Notes: generated by a model not told the origin, from the letters alone. Shown: positions 41,707 through 51,391, numbered from the stretch's first letter. The stretch is 64,000 nt of DNA from Streptomyces sp. Ag109_O5-10 (GCF_900105755.1 NZ_FNTQ01000001.1:5766001-5830000); one strand, 5' to 3'. A program made the numbers and translations.

Positions 41707-41826
41707 TGCCGGCCGTTCCGATTCCATTGGGGGTGGAGATGCAACGGGCCGTGAAGCAGGTCTTCGACCCGCTGGGCATCCTCAACCCCGGCAAGCTGTT
41801 CTGATCCCGGCCGTTCCGATTCCATC
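41631..41826 (+). repeat. 98-bp tandem duplication of the oxidase gene end
   Basis: 41631-41728 is repeated at 41729-41826 with only about three differences (AGC/AAC-type change in the GAGATGCA(G/A)CGG word, GATGCC/GATCCC after the stop, and the last base). The second copy recodes GVEMQRAVKQVFDPLG and a second stop but lies after the real stop and is not translated as part of the protein. Confidence 0.92.
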
Positions 41827-41837
41827 CGGCGGGCCCC

Positions 41838-42251
41838 TCACCGGGCGAGCAACTGGTCGAGCGCCTTGTCGATCCCCAGCTGCCCGCCCTCGCTTCCCGG
41901 GGGCACCACCCGCAGCGTCCGCTCCAGCCAGGCGGACACCTGGGGGGCCGGTGCCTCCAGCAGCGCGTCACCGTGGGGTGAACTCAGCGCCATCAGTACG
42001 ACGGTGCGGCCCTCCACCTTCGTCGGCCACACCCGCACGTCCCCGTGCCCGCACGGCCGGAACACCCCCTCCACGAGCAGGTCGCGGGCGAAGGTCCAGT
42101 TGACGGGCTGCTCGGAGTTGATGTGGAAGCTGACGTGGACGGCGTACGGGTCGTCGGAGCGGTAGCTCAGCCGGGCCGGGACCGGGATGCTCCGCTCCGG
42201 GGACAGGACGAGCCGCAGCTCCAGTTCGCGCTCCACCACGGTGTGCTGCAT
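41838..42251 (-). CDS. ssgG: SsgA-like sporulation protein, SsgG type
   Basis: 137 aa. SsgA-like proteins guide septum and wall events during sporulation. Family markers: LELRLVLSPERSIPVPARLSY (about 10-30), DPYAVHVSFH (about 34-43), VNWTFARDLLVEG (about 50-62) and GDVRVWP. The assignment to the G paralogue rests on remembered gene order (beside the GlcD-type gene) rather than diagnostic residues. ATG at 42251 follows GAGAGGAA. Divergent from the first RDD gene. Confidence 0.85.
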   Translation of the reverse strand: MQHTVVERELELRLVLSPERSIPVPARLSYRSDDPYAVHVSFHINSEQPVNWTFARDLLVEGVFRPCGHGDVRVWPTKVEGRTVVLMALSSPHGDALLEAPAPQVSAWLERTLRVVPPGSEGGQLGIDKALDQLLAR

Positions 42252-42484
42252 GGCGTCGGGTTCCTCTCTCGGGCGGTCGTACGGGCGCCTTCGGGTGGGC
42301 CCGTACGGGTGGAGAGCGGCTGGGGCCGCGAGCATTACGCGGGTTCCGGGAGATTTTTCTCCGGCGCGGTGAAGGGGGTGCACAGGGCTGCCCGGAAAGG
42401 GGCGGGTCCTGCGGGACTGGCGGTGGCGGGCACCCGGGTCTGATAGATGTGGAGGCTCCCACATCACCCCCGAGCAGATACGGG

Positions 42485-43930
42485 ATGACGGACATGACCG
42501 CCCCAACCCCGGCACCCGGTGACGAACGGCCCCGCGAGGGCTATTACCCGGACCCGTCCATTCCCGGCTACGTCCGTTACTGGAACGGCGCCGCGTGGGT
42601 GCCGGGCACCAGTCGCCCGGCCCCGTCCGACGGCGAACCGCTCGTCCCTCCGCAGGGTTCGCACCCCGCGGGTCCGGCGGCCCCGGCGGCGGTCGAGGAG
42701 ACCGGCCCGCACTTCTTCGACGAGGACCCGCAGCCGGGCGGCGCCTCCGGCTGGACGGCGGAGGGCAGCGCCTGGGGCAGCGACCCCCGGGTGGCGGGCA
42801 ACCCGGCCCAGCCGGACGGCCGGTCGTCCCGCACCGACGGCACGGCGTCGATCCCGCCCGCGGACCGGGGGGACCGGACGGGCCAGGGGGACCAGGGGGA
42901 CCAGGGGGACCTCGACTCCGGTGGCACGTTCATCTTCCGCAGGCCGACGGTCGGGCCGGCGGGCACCCCGCCGGCGGCCCGGCCGCCCATGGACGACGGC
43001 ACGCTGACCTTCCGGCCGGTCCGGGGCGAGGGCACGCCGAACCCGGGGGCCGGTGCGGCCGGGTTCGGCGCCCAGGGGCCGGTCGGGGCCCCTGGCTCCG
43101 GCGCTCCCGCCGCTCCCGGCTCCGGCGCTCCCGGCGCCGCCGATCCCGCACGCCCCGGCTTCGGCGCCGGAAAGGCGGCCGCGGCCCGTGCCGCCGCGGC
43201 CCAGCCGCCCGCCGCCCAGCCTCCGGCCGCCGCCGCGGCCCCCCAGCCCCAGCCCCGGCCCGCCGCGCCGCAGGCCGTCGCTCCCGTCGTCCCCCCGCAG
43301 CAGTCCGCCGCCCCCATGGCCTCCGGTGCGGGCGGCGGGCAGTCCTCCTGGGCCCAGCAGGTGCACCAGCTCGCCGGTGACCAGCCGGTCGCCCCCTGGA
43401 AGCCGCCGGTGGAGGACCCCTTCCAGGCGGCCGCCCGGCGGCAGGCGGCGGCCCGGCCGGCCGGTCTCGGCAAGCGGTTCGCGGCCCGGCTCGTCGACAC
43501 GCTGGTCGTCGGCGCGGTGACCGCGGCCGCCGCCGTACCGTTCGGGACCAAGGCCGCCGACCACGTGCAGGGCAAGATCGACGCGGCCAAGCTGTCCGGC
43601 CGCACCGAGACGGTCTGGCTGCTGGACGGCACGACCGGGCTGTACCTCGGCATCGTGCTCGCGGTCCTGCTCGTGGTCGGCGTCCTCTACGAGGTGCTGC
43701 CCACCGCCCGGTGGGGCCGCACGCTCGGCAAGAAGCTGTTCGGCCTGGACGTGCGGGACATCGAGGGCCACGAGCCCCCCGCCTTCGGCGCCGCCCTGCG
43801 CCGCTGGCTGGTGTACACCGTGCCCGGACTGCTCGGCATCGGGATCGTCGGCGTCGCCTGGTGCCTGTTCGACCGGCCGTGGCACCAGTGCTGGCACGAC
43901 AAGGCGGCGCACACCTTCGTCGCCGGCTGA
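42485..43930 (+). CDS. DUF2510 - RDD family membrane protein
   Basis: 481 aa. The N-terminal DUF2510 motif is GYYPDPSIPGYVRYWNGAAW (about 20-39). A roughly 280-residue Gly/Pro/Ala linker follows, and then the RDD membrane domain from about 335 (LGKRFAARLVDTLVVGAVTA) with helices at about 345-360, 385-405 and 440-460. RDD domains are linked to ion transport in some bacteria; here the role is unknown. ATG at 42485. Paired with a second RDD gene 294 bp downstream. Confidence 0.85.
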   Translation: MTDMTAPTPAPGDERPREGYYPDPSIPGYVRYWNGAAWVPGTSRPAPSDGEPLVPPQGSHPAGPAAPAAVEETGPHFFDEDPQPGGASGWTAEGSAWGSDPRVAGNPAQPDGRSSRTDGTASIPPADRGDRTGQGDQGDQGDLDSGGTFIFRRPTVGPAGTPPAARPPMDDGTLTFRPVRGEGTPNPGAGAAGFGAQGPVGAPGSGAPAAPGSGAPGAADPARPGFGAGKAAAARAAAAQPPAAQPPAAAAAPQPQPRPAAPQAVAPVVPPQQSAAPMASGAGGGQSSWAQQVHQLAGDQPVAPWKPPVEDPFQAAARRQAAARPAGLGKRFAARLVDTLVVGAVTAAAAVPFGTKAADHVQGKIDAAKLSGRTETVWLLDGTTGLYLGIVLAVLLVVGVLYEVLPTARWGRTLGKKLFGLDVRDIEGHEPPAFGAALRRWLVYTVPGLLGIGIVGVAWCLFDRPWHQCWHDKAAHTFVAG

Positions 43931-44037
43931 GCGCCGTGCAGAGGGCGCCGTGCTGATGGCGCCGTGCTGATGGCGCCGGGGTGGGCCGTCGTTCGTCCGC
44001 GGCGCCGTCGTGGCTGGTCGCGCAGTTCCCCGCGCCC

Positions 44038-44160
44038 CTTCGGGGCGCTGCCCCGGGACCCTTTGGGGCGCTGCCCCGCGCTCCTTTGGGGCGCTGCCCC
44101 GCGCTCCTTTGGGGCGCTGCCCCGTGCTCCTTTGGGGCGCTGCCCGCGGTTCCTTCGGGG
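44038..44160. repeat. 23-bp tandem repeat between two RDD genes
   Basis: Five full copies of CTTTGGGGCGCTGCCCCGCG-type units (period 23) plus the start of a sixth lie between the two RDD genes. Each contains GGGGCGCTGCCCC, itself able to form a small hairpin. The array starts inside a dispersed CGCAGTTCCCCGCGCCCCT element (44021-44039), as if that hairpin had been amplified. Confidence 0.85.
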
Positions 44161-44224
44161 TGTCCGTCCCCCGGACGGCTGCTCGCCGGGTGCGGGTTCG
44201 GTTGCTTCGGGGTGCACTCGGGCC

Positions 44225-44842
44225 ATGAGCACCGAACCGCCCCCGCCCCCGGGCTCAGGAGAGCCACCGGAGAACGATCCGTTCAGGAAGCCCCCGCCGC
44301 CCTCCTACGGGGGCGGCCCCTATGACACGGGCGGCGGCGGTCCCTACGGAGGCGGCGGTTCCGGTGGCTACCCCGCAGACCCCCTCGCCGGGATGCCGCC
44401 CCTCGCCGACAGCGGCAAGCGCACCCTCGCCCGGATCATCGACATGATCCTGGTGGGCATCGTGGTCGTGCTGGTCACCCTGGCGTTCGGGGTGAGCGAG
44501 TACCAGATGAACGGCGACCGGATCTCGGCCGGCCGGTCCTTCGCCCAGTCGCTCGTCGCCGCCGTCCTCTTCGTCGCCTACGACACCCTGCTGATCGCCA
44601 GGTCGGGGCAGACCCTCGGCATGAAGTGGCTCCGCATGCGGGTCGCCAACCTGTCCGACGGCGCCACGCCCTCCACCCAGACCTCGCTGCTGCGGGCCCT
44701 CGTGCTGTGGGTGCCGTTCGCCTTCTGCTGCGCCTGCGTCTGGACGGTGATCTGCGGCGGCTGGAGTTTCTTCGACAAGCCGTACAAACAGGGGCTGCAC
44801 GACAAGGCGGCGAAGACGGTCGTGGTCAGTACGGGCTCCTAG
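44225..44842 (+). CDS. RDD family membrane protein
   Basis: 205 aa. The Pro/Gly-rich N-terminus (about 1-62) lacks the DUF2510 motif of its neighbour. The RDD domain begins SGKRTLARIIDMILVGIVVV (about 61-80) and has helices at about 70-88, 105-125 and 160-180, ending in the typical GLHDKAAKTVVV. Probably arose by duplication with the gene upstream. ATG at 44225 without a strong ribosome-binding site. Confidence 0.82.
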   Translation: MSTEPPPPPGSGEPPENDPFRKPPPPSYGGGPYDTGGGGPYGGGGSGGYPADPLAGMPPLADSGKRTLARIIDMILVGIVVVLVTLAFGVSEYQMNGDRISAGRSFAQSLVAAVLFVAYDTLLIARSGQTLGMKWLRMRVANLSDGATPSTQTSLLRALVLWVPFAFCCACVWTVICGGWSFFDKPYKQGLHDKAAKTVVVSTGS

Positions 44843-44922
44843 CGGGCCGGTACAGGGGGCGCACAAGCAGTCGGCGAGCCCGTCAGTCTCACGGACCCGC
44901 CGACTTCACTGGTGTGCGTGCG

Positions 44923-45210
44923 TCAGGGTGCGGTGGGCTCCCGGACGGGCTCGGCCGTGGCGGCGGCCACGGTCTCCCGGTGCAGAGGGACCCGCACCTC
45001 GGGCGGTGCGATCGGGGCGGACTGTGCGACCGTGCGCGGCCGGGGGAGCGGGGCCGTCATGGCCACCAGCAGTCCCAGACCGAGCGCGGCGAGCGCGATG
45101 ACCGCGATCCCGATGCCCGAACTCGTCTGTGACAGCAGCAGCATGGCGAGCGTCGAGCAGATCACGGTGGCCGAACCGTAGACGAGCTGTGCCGGGGTCG
45201 GACGAGGCAT
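44923..45210 (-). CDS. Small two-helix membrane protein
   Basis: 95 aa. Two hydrophobic helices (LVYGSATVICSTLAMLLLSQ, about 9-28; IGIAVIALAALGLGLLVAMT, about 32-51) are followed by a polar Pro/Ala/Glu-rich tail. No named family recognised. ATG at 45210 has GAGGA 11 bases upstream. Confidence 0.65.
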   Translation of the reverse strand: MPRPTPAQLVYGSATVICSTLAMLLLSQTSSGIGIAVIALAALGLGLLVAMTAPLPRPRTVAQSAPIAPPEVRVPLHRETVAAATAEPVREPTAP

Positions 45211-45634
45211 GGCAATCGTGTCCTCGGGAGAATTGGGGGTGAGACGGGGGAACCGGCCTTGGTTTCCACCGGCTTCCGGGCGTTCCACCGTTCGACTCTA
45301 TTCGCGTGCATGCCCGAGAGGAACGTCCGGTAAGCGTGACCTAACCCACGGTACCGGTGCACAGGGGGCGCACGGTCGCATGGCATACGGCAACCAGAGG
45401 CATATGCGCGCCGGTTGGGCGGGGCCCTTCGGGGGTACCGCGGGCTCCGGCGTCCGTAAAGCGAACTTCTGCTCCGCATAGTGCAGTTGGACGGTCCGAG
45501 TCAAGATCTGTCTTTTCTCGTAAACCGGTAGTCAAATGTCGTCACTTGAATCGACGCGTTGAACGTGCGCGCACGGACCCCCAACCATCACCCGGTCCCC
45601 CTTGCCGTGCGCGCGGCGCGGGGGAGGAACTCAA
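45211..45634. other. Gene-free regulatory stretch before the M6 protease
   Basis: About 420 bases without a gene. The last 150 bases are less GC-rich than the surroundings (for instance CTTTTCTCGTAAACCGGTAG, 45512-45531) and probably hold the protease promoter. I see no confident -10/-35 pair or operator. Confidence 0.4.
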
Positions 45635-47986
45635 GTGACCAGCAGACCCTGGACGTTCAGAGCGCTCGCCGTCGGCGTGACGCTCGCGACCGCCTCCGTA
45701 GGCTTCACCACCTTCGCGGTCGCGCAGACCGCGGCCCCGGCGGCGACCGCCGGCACCGTCGACCGGCACGACCCGTCGACGAAGCAGGAGGAGCACGACC
45801 TCGACGGCCCCCTGAGCAAGACCCAGGAGGCCCAGCGCCAGGAAGCCCTCGACCAGGTCATATCCGGCAAGGCCCAGGTCAAGGAGCGCGACGGCTCGAA
45901 GGTCGTCCAGCTCAAGGGCAAGAAGGGCGACAGCAAGTACGTCGAACTCGGCCGCGAGAAGACGGACAAGATCTTCACGATCTTGGTCGAGTTCGGCGAC
46001 CAGTCGGACCCGCGGTACGGCGGCACGGCCGGCCCGCTGCACAACCGGATAGCCGCGCCCGACCGGACCAAGGACAACTCCACGGCCTGGCAGGCGGACT
46101 ACAACCAGCAGCACTTCCAGGACCTCTACTTCGGCACCGGCAAGAAGACCGAGTCGCTGAAGAAGTACTACGAGAAGCAGTCCTCGGGCCGCTACTCGGT
46201 CGACGGCGAGGTCACCGACTGGGTCAAGGTCCCCTACAACGAGGCCCGTTACGGCAACAACGCGTGCGGCTCCACGACCTGCTCCAGCGTCTGGAACCTG
46301 GTCAAGGACGGCGTGAACGCCTGGGTCGCCGACCAGGAGGCGGCCGGCGTGTCCGCCGCCGCCATCAAGGCGGACCTCGCGCAGTACGACCAGTGGGACC
46401 GCTACGACTACGACGGCGACGGCAACTTCAACGAGCCCGACGGCTACATCGACCACTTCCAGATCGTGCACGCCGGCGAGGACGAGTCCGCGGGCGGCGG
46501 CGCCCAGGGCACCGACGCGATCTGGGCGCACCGCTGGTACGCCTTCGGCACCGACGCCGGCGCCACCGGCCCGGCCGGCAACAAGTTGGGCGGCACCCAG
46601 GTCGGCGACACCGGCATCTGGGTCGGCGACTACACCATGCAGCCGGAGAACGGCGGACTCGGCGTCTACGCCCACGAGTACGGCCACGACCTCGGCCTCC
46701 CGGACGAGTACGACACCAACGGCGGCGAGAACTCCACCGGTTTCTGGACCCTGATGTCCTCCGGCTCCTGGCTGGGCACCGGCAAGGAGGCCATCGGCGA
46801 CCTGCCCGGTGACATGAATGCCTGGGACAAGCTGCAGCTCGGCTGGCTCAACTACGACGTGGCCAAGGCCGGCGCGAAGTCGAGCCACAAGCTGGGCGTC
46901 GCCGAGTACAACACGGAGAACAAGCAGGCCACGGTGGCCACCCTGCCCGACAAGGCGGTCACCACCACCGTCGTGTCTCCCGCCCAGGGCTCGACCCAGT
47001 GGTGGAGCGGCAGCGGCGACAACCTCAAGAACACGCTGACCCGTGACGTCGACCTCACCGGCAAGTCGTCGGCCACGCTGAGCCTCGACGGCTGGTACGA
47101 CATCGAGTCGGGCTACGACTACCTCTACGCCGAGGTGTCCACCGACGGCGGCGCCAACTGGACCGCCCTCGACGGCACGGTGAACGGCGCGGCCATCCCG
47201 CGCGACGGCAGCGACAAGCCGGCGCTCACCGGTTCGGTCGACGCCTACACCAAGCTGTCGTACCCGCTGAACGCGTACGCGGGCCAGAAGATCCAGCTCC
47301 GCTTCCGCTACCAGACCGACGGCGGGGTCGCCCTCAAGGGCTTCGCGGCCGACGAGATCACCCTGACCGCGGACGGTTCGACGGTCTTCGCCGACAACGC
47401 GGAGTCCGCGGACGCGGCGTGGACCGCCTCCGGCTTCTCCCGCATCGGCGCGTCCTTCACCAAGGACTACGCGCAGTACTACATCGCGGAGAACCGCCAG
47501 TACGTGTCGTACGACACGACCCTCAAGACCGGCCCGTACAACTTCGGCTTCTCGACGACCCGTCCGGACTGGGTGGAGCACTACCCGTACCAGAACGGTC
47601 TGTTGATCTGGAAGTGGGACACCTCCGAGGCGGACAACAACACCAGCGTCCACCCCGGCACCGGTCTGATCCTCCCGATCGACTCGCACCCGACGGCGCT
47701 GAAGTGGTCCGACGGCACGCTGATGCGCAACCGCATCCAGGCCTACGACTCGCCGTTCAGCCTCTACGCCACGGACGGCATCGTCCTCCACAAGGCGGAC
47801 GTGGCGACGAAGATCAGGCAGTCCTCCGGGGTGTCGGTCTTCAACGACCACAAGAGCGACTACTACGACGCCTCGAACCCGGCCGGCGGCGTCAAGATCA
47901 CTGACACCAACACGAAGATCAACATCGTGACGGAGGCCCGGGACGGCTCGACGATCACCCTCCAGGTCGGCCCCGCGGTGAAGTAA
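45635..47986 (+). CDS. Secreted M6 family metalloprotease (immune inhibitor A-like)
   Basis: 783 aa. The signal peptide (about 1-30, ALAVGVTLATASVGFTTFAV) is followed by a propeptide rich in charged residues. The catalytic zinc motif YAHEYGHDLGLPDEYD gives H347, E348, H351. Calcium-type Asp-rich loops (DYDGDGNFNEPDGYID) occur near residue 260. C-terminal beta domains (about 480-640) resemble carbohydrate- or MAM-like modules of InhA proteins. GTG at 45635 has GGGGAGGAAC upstream. An extracellular degrader of proteins. Confidence 0.92.
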   Translation: MTSRPWTFRALAVGVTLATASVGFTTFAVAQTAAPAATAGTVDRHDPSTKQEEHDLDGPLSKTQEAQRQEALDQVISGKAQVKERDGSKVVQLKGKKGDSKYVELGREKTDKIFTILVEFGDQSDPRYGGTAGPLHNRIAAPDRTKDNSTAWQADYNQQHFQDLYFGTGKKTESLKKYYEKQSSGRYSVDGEVTDWVKVPYNEARYGNNACGSTTCSSVWNLVKDGVNAWVADQEAAGVSAAAIKADLAQYDQWDRYDYDGDGNFNEPDGYIDHFQIVHAGEDESAGGGAQGTDAIWAHRWYAFGTDAGATGPAGNKLGGTQVGDTGIWVGDYTMQPENGGLGVYAHEYGHDLGLPDEYDTNGGENSTGFWTLMSSGSWLGTGKEAIGDLPGDMNAWDKLQLGWLNYDVAKAGAKSSHKLGVAEYNTENKQATVATLPDKAVTTTVVSPAQGSTQWWSGSGDNLKNTLTRDVDLTGKSSATLSLDGWYDIESGYDYLYAEVSTDGGANWTALDGTVNGAAIPRDGSDKPALTGSVDAYTKLSYPLNAYAGQKIQLRFRYQTDGGVALKGFAADEITLTADGSTVFADNAESADAAWTASGFSRIGASFTKDYAQYYIAENRQYVSYDTTLKTGPYNFGFSTTRPDWVEHYPYQNGLLIWKWDTSEADNNTSVHPGTGLILPIDSHPTALKWSDGTLMRNRIQAYDSPFSLYATDGIVLHKADVATKIRQSSGVSVFNDHKSDYYDASNPAGGVKITDTNTKINIVTEARDGSTITLQVGPAVK

Positions 47987-48107
47987 TCCGCATCATTGCA
48001 GGTCAGACACGTATCGGCGGTGACCCCTTGGCGGGTCGCCGCCGGTCGTGCTTAGGTGCGTCCTGTGGCTTTCTTATTGACACCGACGCACACGGGGGTG
48101 TGACCGT

Positions 48108-48437
48108 ATGACCGCAGGAGGGTTCTGCAAGCTGCCGAACGGCAGGGTGATCGTGGCGCTGAACCTGCCCAGCCCGACCACCGCGGACGGCTCGTCGGCC
48201 GTCCGTGTGCTGGTCCACGCACAGAACCGCGCCCGGGCCCTGACGAGGCTGCGCAACCTCGGCATGCGAGCGGTCTACCTGCGGGGCAACGCCGCCCCGC
48301 CCACCCCCGACGAGATCACCGCCGTCCTCCACCACCCCGACGGCCTCATATGGCGAACGGCCCCTGACAACGGTGTCACCCCCCTGGAACTCTGGAGACC
48401 CATCCGCTCCCTCCTCCGAAGACCAACAGCAGCCTGA
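48108..48437 (+). CDS. Conserved hypothetical protein, 109 residues
   Basis: A small, probably cytoplasmic protein without recognised domain; it has GRVIVALNLPSPTTADGSSA and a helical segment ARALTRLRNLGMRAVYL. GTG- and ATG-rich surroundings make the start uncertain; the ATG at 48108 follows GGGGGTG. Coding GC pattern is consistent with a real gene. Confidence 0.6.
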   Translation: MTAGGFCKLPNGRVIVALNLPSPTTADGSSAVRVLVHAQNRARALTRLRNLGMRAVYLRGNAAPPTPDEITAVLHHPDGLIWRTAPDNGVTPLELWRPIRSLLRRPTAA

Positions 48438-48883
48438 CCCCCCCTCGACACCGGCCAGACCCAACGGCGCGACCGGCCCCCGTCGACCCGCGGGTGCCCA
48501 CCGGCCGGTCCGGCACCGCCGGATTCCGCCGTCGTGGCAGAGCGCCGTCGCGGCGGGAAAGGGGGGCGGCCGGGGTGGGGAGGAGCAGTTCCCAGGGGTG
48601 CGGGGCTTTCCGGTGCCGGGCAGGAACCCCACCCAGGTGCGCGAGTCTCTCCAGCATCGGGGAGGGCAGCCCACCCAGGTGCGCGAGTCTCATTAGCATC
48701 GGGCAGGGCAGCCCACCCAGGTGCGCGAGTCTCTCCAGCGTGGGGCAGGGCAGCCCGCCCAGGGGCGCGGGGAACTGCGCGATCAGCCACCGTCGACCCG
48801 CAGATGCCCACCGGCCGGTCCGGCGCCGCCGGATTTCGCCGCCGTGGCGGGAAAGGCCGGCGTGGGGACGCGGTTCCGGTGGC
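48438..48883. other. Repeat-filled intergenic stretch
   Basis: Contains two copies of a dispersed element (about 48481-48560 and 48783-48860, CGTCGACCCGC followed by GCCCACCGGCCGGTCCGGC) and, between them, the 42-bp tandem array listed separately. The dispersed element reappears in inverted orientation at about 54590-54680. I see no gene in it. Confidence 0.6.
48630..48773. repeat. 42-bp tandem repeat, three full copies and a partial fourth
   Basis: The unit starts CACCCAGGTGCGCGAGTCTC and ends GGGCAGGGCAGCC. Copies begin at 48630, 48672 and 48714, and a diverged partial copy at 48756. The period is a multiple of three, but all frames are poor coding sequence. Confidence 0.88.
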
Positions 48884-49468
48884 TCAGACCACTGGCTTGC
48901 CTGTGAGGTCGACGCCTGCTTTGCGGAGGTCTTCCAGGGCTCGTTCCGTCGTTGCCTCGGCCACGCCTGCCGTGAGGTCGAGGAGGACCTGGGTGCGGAA
49001 GCCCTCTTTCGCGGCGTCCAGGGCGGTAGCCCTTACGCAGTGGTCGGTGGCGATGCCGACCACGTCCACCTCGTCGATCTTGCGGGCCCGCAGCCACTCC
49101 GCCAGCGTGACCCCGTTCTCGTCGACGCCCTCGAAGCCGCTGTAGGCCGCGGAGTACGCCCCCTTGCTGAACACGGCGTCCACCGCCCCCGAGGCGACCG
49201 CGGGGGCGAAGTTCGGATGGAAGCCCACGCCCTCCGTGCCGGCGACACAGTGCGCCGGCCAGCTGTGCACGTAGTCGGGGTTGTCGGCGAAGTGGCCGCC
49301 CGGCGCGATGTGGTGGTCGCGGGTCGCCACCACGTGGCGGTAGCCGGCCGGCGCCTGCCCGATCAGCTCGGTGATCGCGGCGGCCACATCGGCGCCCCCT
49401 GCCACCGCGAGGCTTCCCCCCTCGCAGAAGTCGTTCTGCACATCGACGACGATCAAGGCGCGGCGCAT
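48884..49468 (-). CDS. pncA: Nicotinamidase
   Basis: Hydrolyses nicotinamide to nicotinate in NAD salvage. 194 aa, typical. The catalytic Asp lies in VVDVQNDF (D9), the Lys in FSKGAYS and the nucleophilic Cys in ATDHCVRATA. Metal ligands fit TRDHHIAPGGHF. AAGGACACC lies upstream of the ATG. It follows the phosphoribosyltransferase gene on the same strand, so the two steps to NaMN are encoded together. Confidence 0.93.
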   Translation of the reverse strand: MRRALIVVDVQNDFCEGGSLAVAGGADVAAAITELIGQAPAGYRHVVATRDHHIAPGGHFADNPDYVHSWPAHCVAGTEGVGFHPNFAPAVASGAVDAVFSKGAYSAAYSGFEGVDENGVTLAEWLRARKIDEVDVVGIATDHCVRATALDAAKEGFRTQVLLDLTAGVAEATTERALEDLRKAGVDLTGKPVV

Positions 49469-49616
49469 GGTAGGTGTCCTTCGCTTTCGATAGCGGGTCC
49501 GTCGACGGGGGAGACGCGGATGGAAGGGGTGCGGGCCCGGCCTGAACCTCCGAGCGTAGAGACTTACGGGGGCGTAGGGGAGGGGGCCTGGCAGGGCGCG
49601 TACGCGGGCACCCGCT

Positions 49617-50963
49617 CTAGCTACCCGAGCGCCCCTGCACGTACTCCGTCGGAATGACCGGTTCCCCGCGCGAGAGCTGCGTCGCGGAGAGCGGCAGGTT
49701 CGCCCGGGCCGCCGCGTGCCGGGCCCGGGCCGCGTCCAGGGGTTCGCGGGCGACGACCTGGCCGGACTTCACCAGTTCGACCAGGAGCTGCCGGTCGACC
49801 AGCTCGGCCGGGACCTCGCCGGTGCCGACCACCTCGGCCTCCGCCACCCCGTCGGCGTCCAGCCGCCGCGCCGCCCACTTGCGCCCCCCGACGGACGTCT
49901 TGCCGCCGGTCGACTTCTTGGCGACCGGCACCAGCGGCGCCTCGGGGTCGGCGGACTCGGCGCGCGCGACCAGCTTGTAGACCATGGAGCAGGTGGGGTG
50001 CCCGGAACCGGTGACCAGCTGGGTGCCGACCCCGTACGCGTCCACGGGCGCGGCGGCCAGCGAGGCGATGGCGTACTCGTCGAGGTCGGAGGTCACGGTG
50101 ATCTTCGTGCGCGTCGCGCCCAGCTCGTCCAGCTGCCGGCGCACCTGGTGGGCGACCAGCAGCAGGTCGCCGGAGTCGATGCGGACGGCGCCCAGCTCGG
50201 GCCCGGCCACCTCCACGGCCGTACGGACCGCCTCGGCGACGTCGTAGGTGTCGACCAGCAGGGTGGTGCCCCGGCCCAGCGAGTCGACCTGGGCCCGGAA
50301 GGCGTCCCGCTCGTGGTCGTGGAGCAGGGTGAAGGCGTGGGCGCTCGTCCCCACCGTCGGGATGCCGTAGCGGAAGCCGGCGGCGAGGTCGGAGGTGGTG
50401 GCGAAGCCGCCGACGTAGGCGGCGCGGGAGGCGGCGACGGCGGCCAGCTCGTGGGTGCGGCGGGCGCCCATCTCGATCAGCGGGCGGTCCCCGGCGGCCG
50501 AGGACATCCGGGAGGCGGCGGCCGCGATCGCGGAGTCGTGGTTGAGGATGGAGAGGATCACCGTCTCCAGGAGCACGCACTCGGCGAAGGAGCCCTCCAC
50601 CCGCATGATCGGCGAGCCCGGGAAGTAGACCTCGCCCTCCGGGTAGCCCCAGATGTCGCCGCTGAAGCGGTAGCCGGCGAGCCACTCCAGGGTCGGCCCG
50701 TCGACGATGTTCCGCTCCGCCAGGAAGTCGAGGACGTCCGTGTCGAAACGGAAGTTCTCGACCGCGTCCAGGACGCGCCCGGTGCCCGCCACGACGCCGT
50801 AGCGGCGCCCCTCCGGCAGCCGCCGGGTGAAGACCTCGAAGACGCTGCGCCGCTCGGCCGTACCCGCCTTCAGGGCGGCCTGCAGCATCGTCAGCTCGTA
50901 CTGGTCCGTGAAGAGCGCCGTCGACGGGACGTCCACCGGCAGCCCAAGGTCCGCAGTGTTCAT
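49617..50963 (-). CDS. pncB: Nicotinate phosphoribosyltransferase
   Basis: Makes nicotinate mononucleotide from nicotinate and PRPP, the step after PncA. 448 aa. Family segments: TDQYELTMLQAALKAG (about 19-34), the His-containing ARRTHELAAVAASRAAYVGG, TSAHAFTLLHD, RIDSGDL and YGVGTQLVTG. ATG at 50963 is preferred since homology starts there. The 148-bp gap to pncA suggests one transcript or closely linked promoters. Confidence 0.94.
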   Translation of the reverse strand: MNTADLGLPVDVPSTALFTDQYELTMLQAALKAGTAERRSVFEVFTRRLPEGRRYGVVAGTGRVLDAVENFRFDTDVLDFLAERNIVDGPTLEWLAGYRFSGDIWGYPEGEVYFPGSPIMRVEGSFAECVLLETVILSILNHDSAIAAAASRMSSAAGDRPLIEMGARRTHELAAVAASRAAYVGGFATTSDLAAGFRYGIPTVGTSAHAFTLLHDHERDAFRAQVDSLGRGTTLLVDTYDVAEAVRTAVEVAGPELGAVRIDSGDLLLVAHQVRRQLDELGATRTKITVTSDLDEYAIASLAAAPVDAYGVGTQLVTGSGHPTCSMVYKLVARAESADPEAPLVPVAKKSTGGKTSVGGRKWAARRLDADGVAEAEVVGTGEVPAELVDRQLLVELVKSGQVVAREPLDAARARHAAARANLPLSATQLSRGEPVIPTEYVQGRSGS

Positions 50964-51021
50964 GGCGACAGATGCTACACCCCTTCGCGTCAGTGTGACG
51001 ATTTGTGGGGCCCGTGGCAGC

Positions 51022-51339
51022 ATGGGGCTTGTGACGTCACCCGCTCCCGTAGAGATCGAACGCACCGAGTCGGCGGAGGAGGCCTTCGCCGTCCCCGAGC
51101 CCGACGTCCCGTGGATCACGCTCGTGCACAACGATCCCGTCAACCTCATGAGCTACGTGACGTATGTCTTCCAGACGTACTTCGGCTATCCCAAGGACAA
51201 GGCCACCAAGCTCATGCTGGACGTCCACCACAAGGGCCGGGCGGTCGTCTCCAGCGGCACCCGCGAGGAGATGGAGCGCGACGTACAGGCGATGCACGGC
51301 TACGGCCTGTGGGCCACCCTCCAGCAGGACCGGAAGTAG
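51022..51339 (+). CDS. clpS: ATP-dependent Clp protease adaptor ClpS
   Basis: Delivers N-degron proteins to ClpA/C-ClpP. 105 aa. The binding site segments are WITLVHNDPVNLMSYVTYVF (about 31-50) and DVHHKGRAVV (about 67-76, with the conserved HxxG). The ATG at 51022 or the GTG at 51031 may be the start. Codirectional with the DUF2017 gene, a pairing that is widespread in actinobacteria. Confidence 0.93.
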   Translation: MGLVTSPAPVEIERTESAEEAFAVPEPDVPWITLVHNDPVNLMSYVTYVFQTYFGYPKDKATKLMLDVHHKGRAVVSSGTREEMERDVQAMHGYGLWATLQQDRK

Positions 51340-51391
51340 CCACCCCACCCGACCGGCCCCGATCAAGCTCCGGAAGCAGCGAATCCCCTCC

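Noticed and set aside
48630..48773. 42-bp repeats as a possible CRISPR or coding repeat
   Set aside because: No spacers, no cas genes in the window, and no frame with protein-like content through the array.
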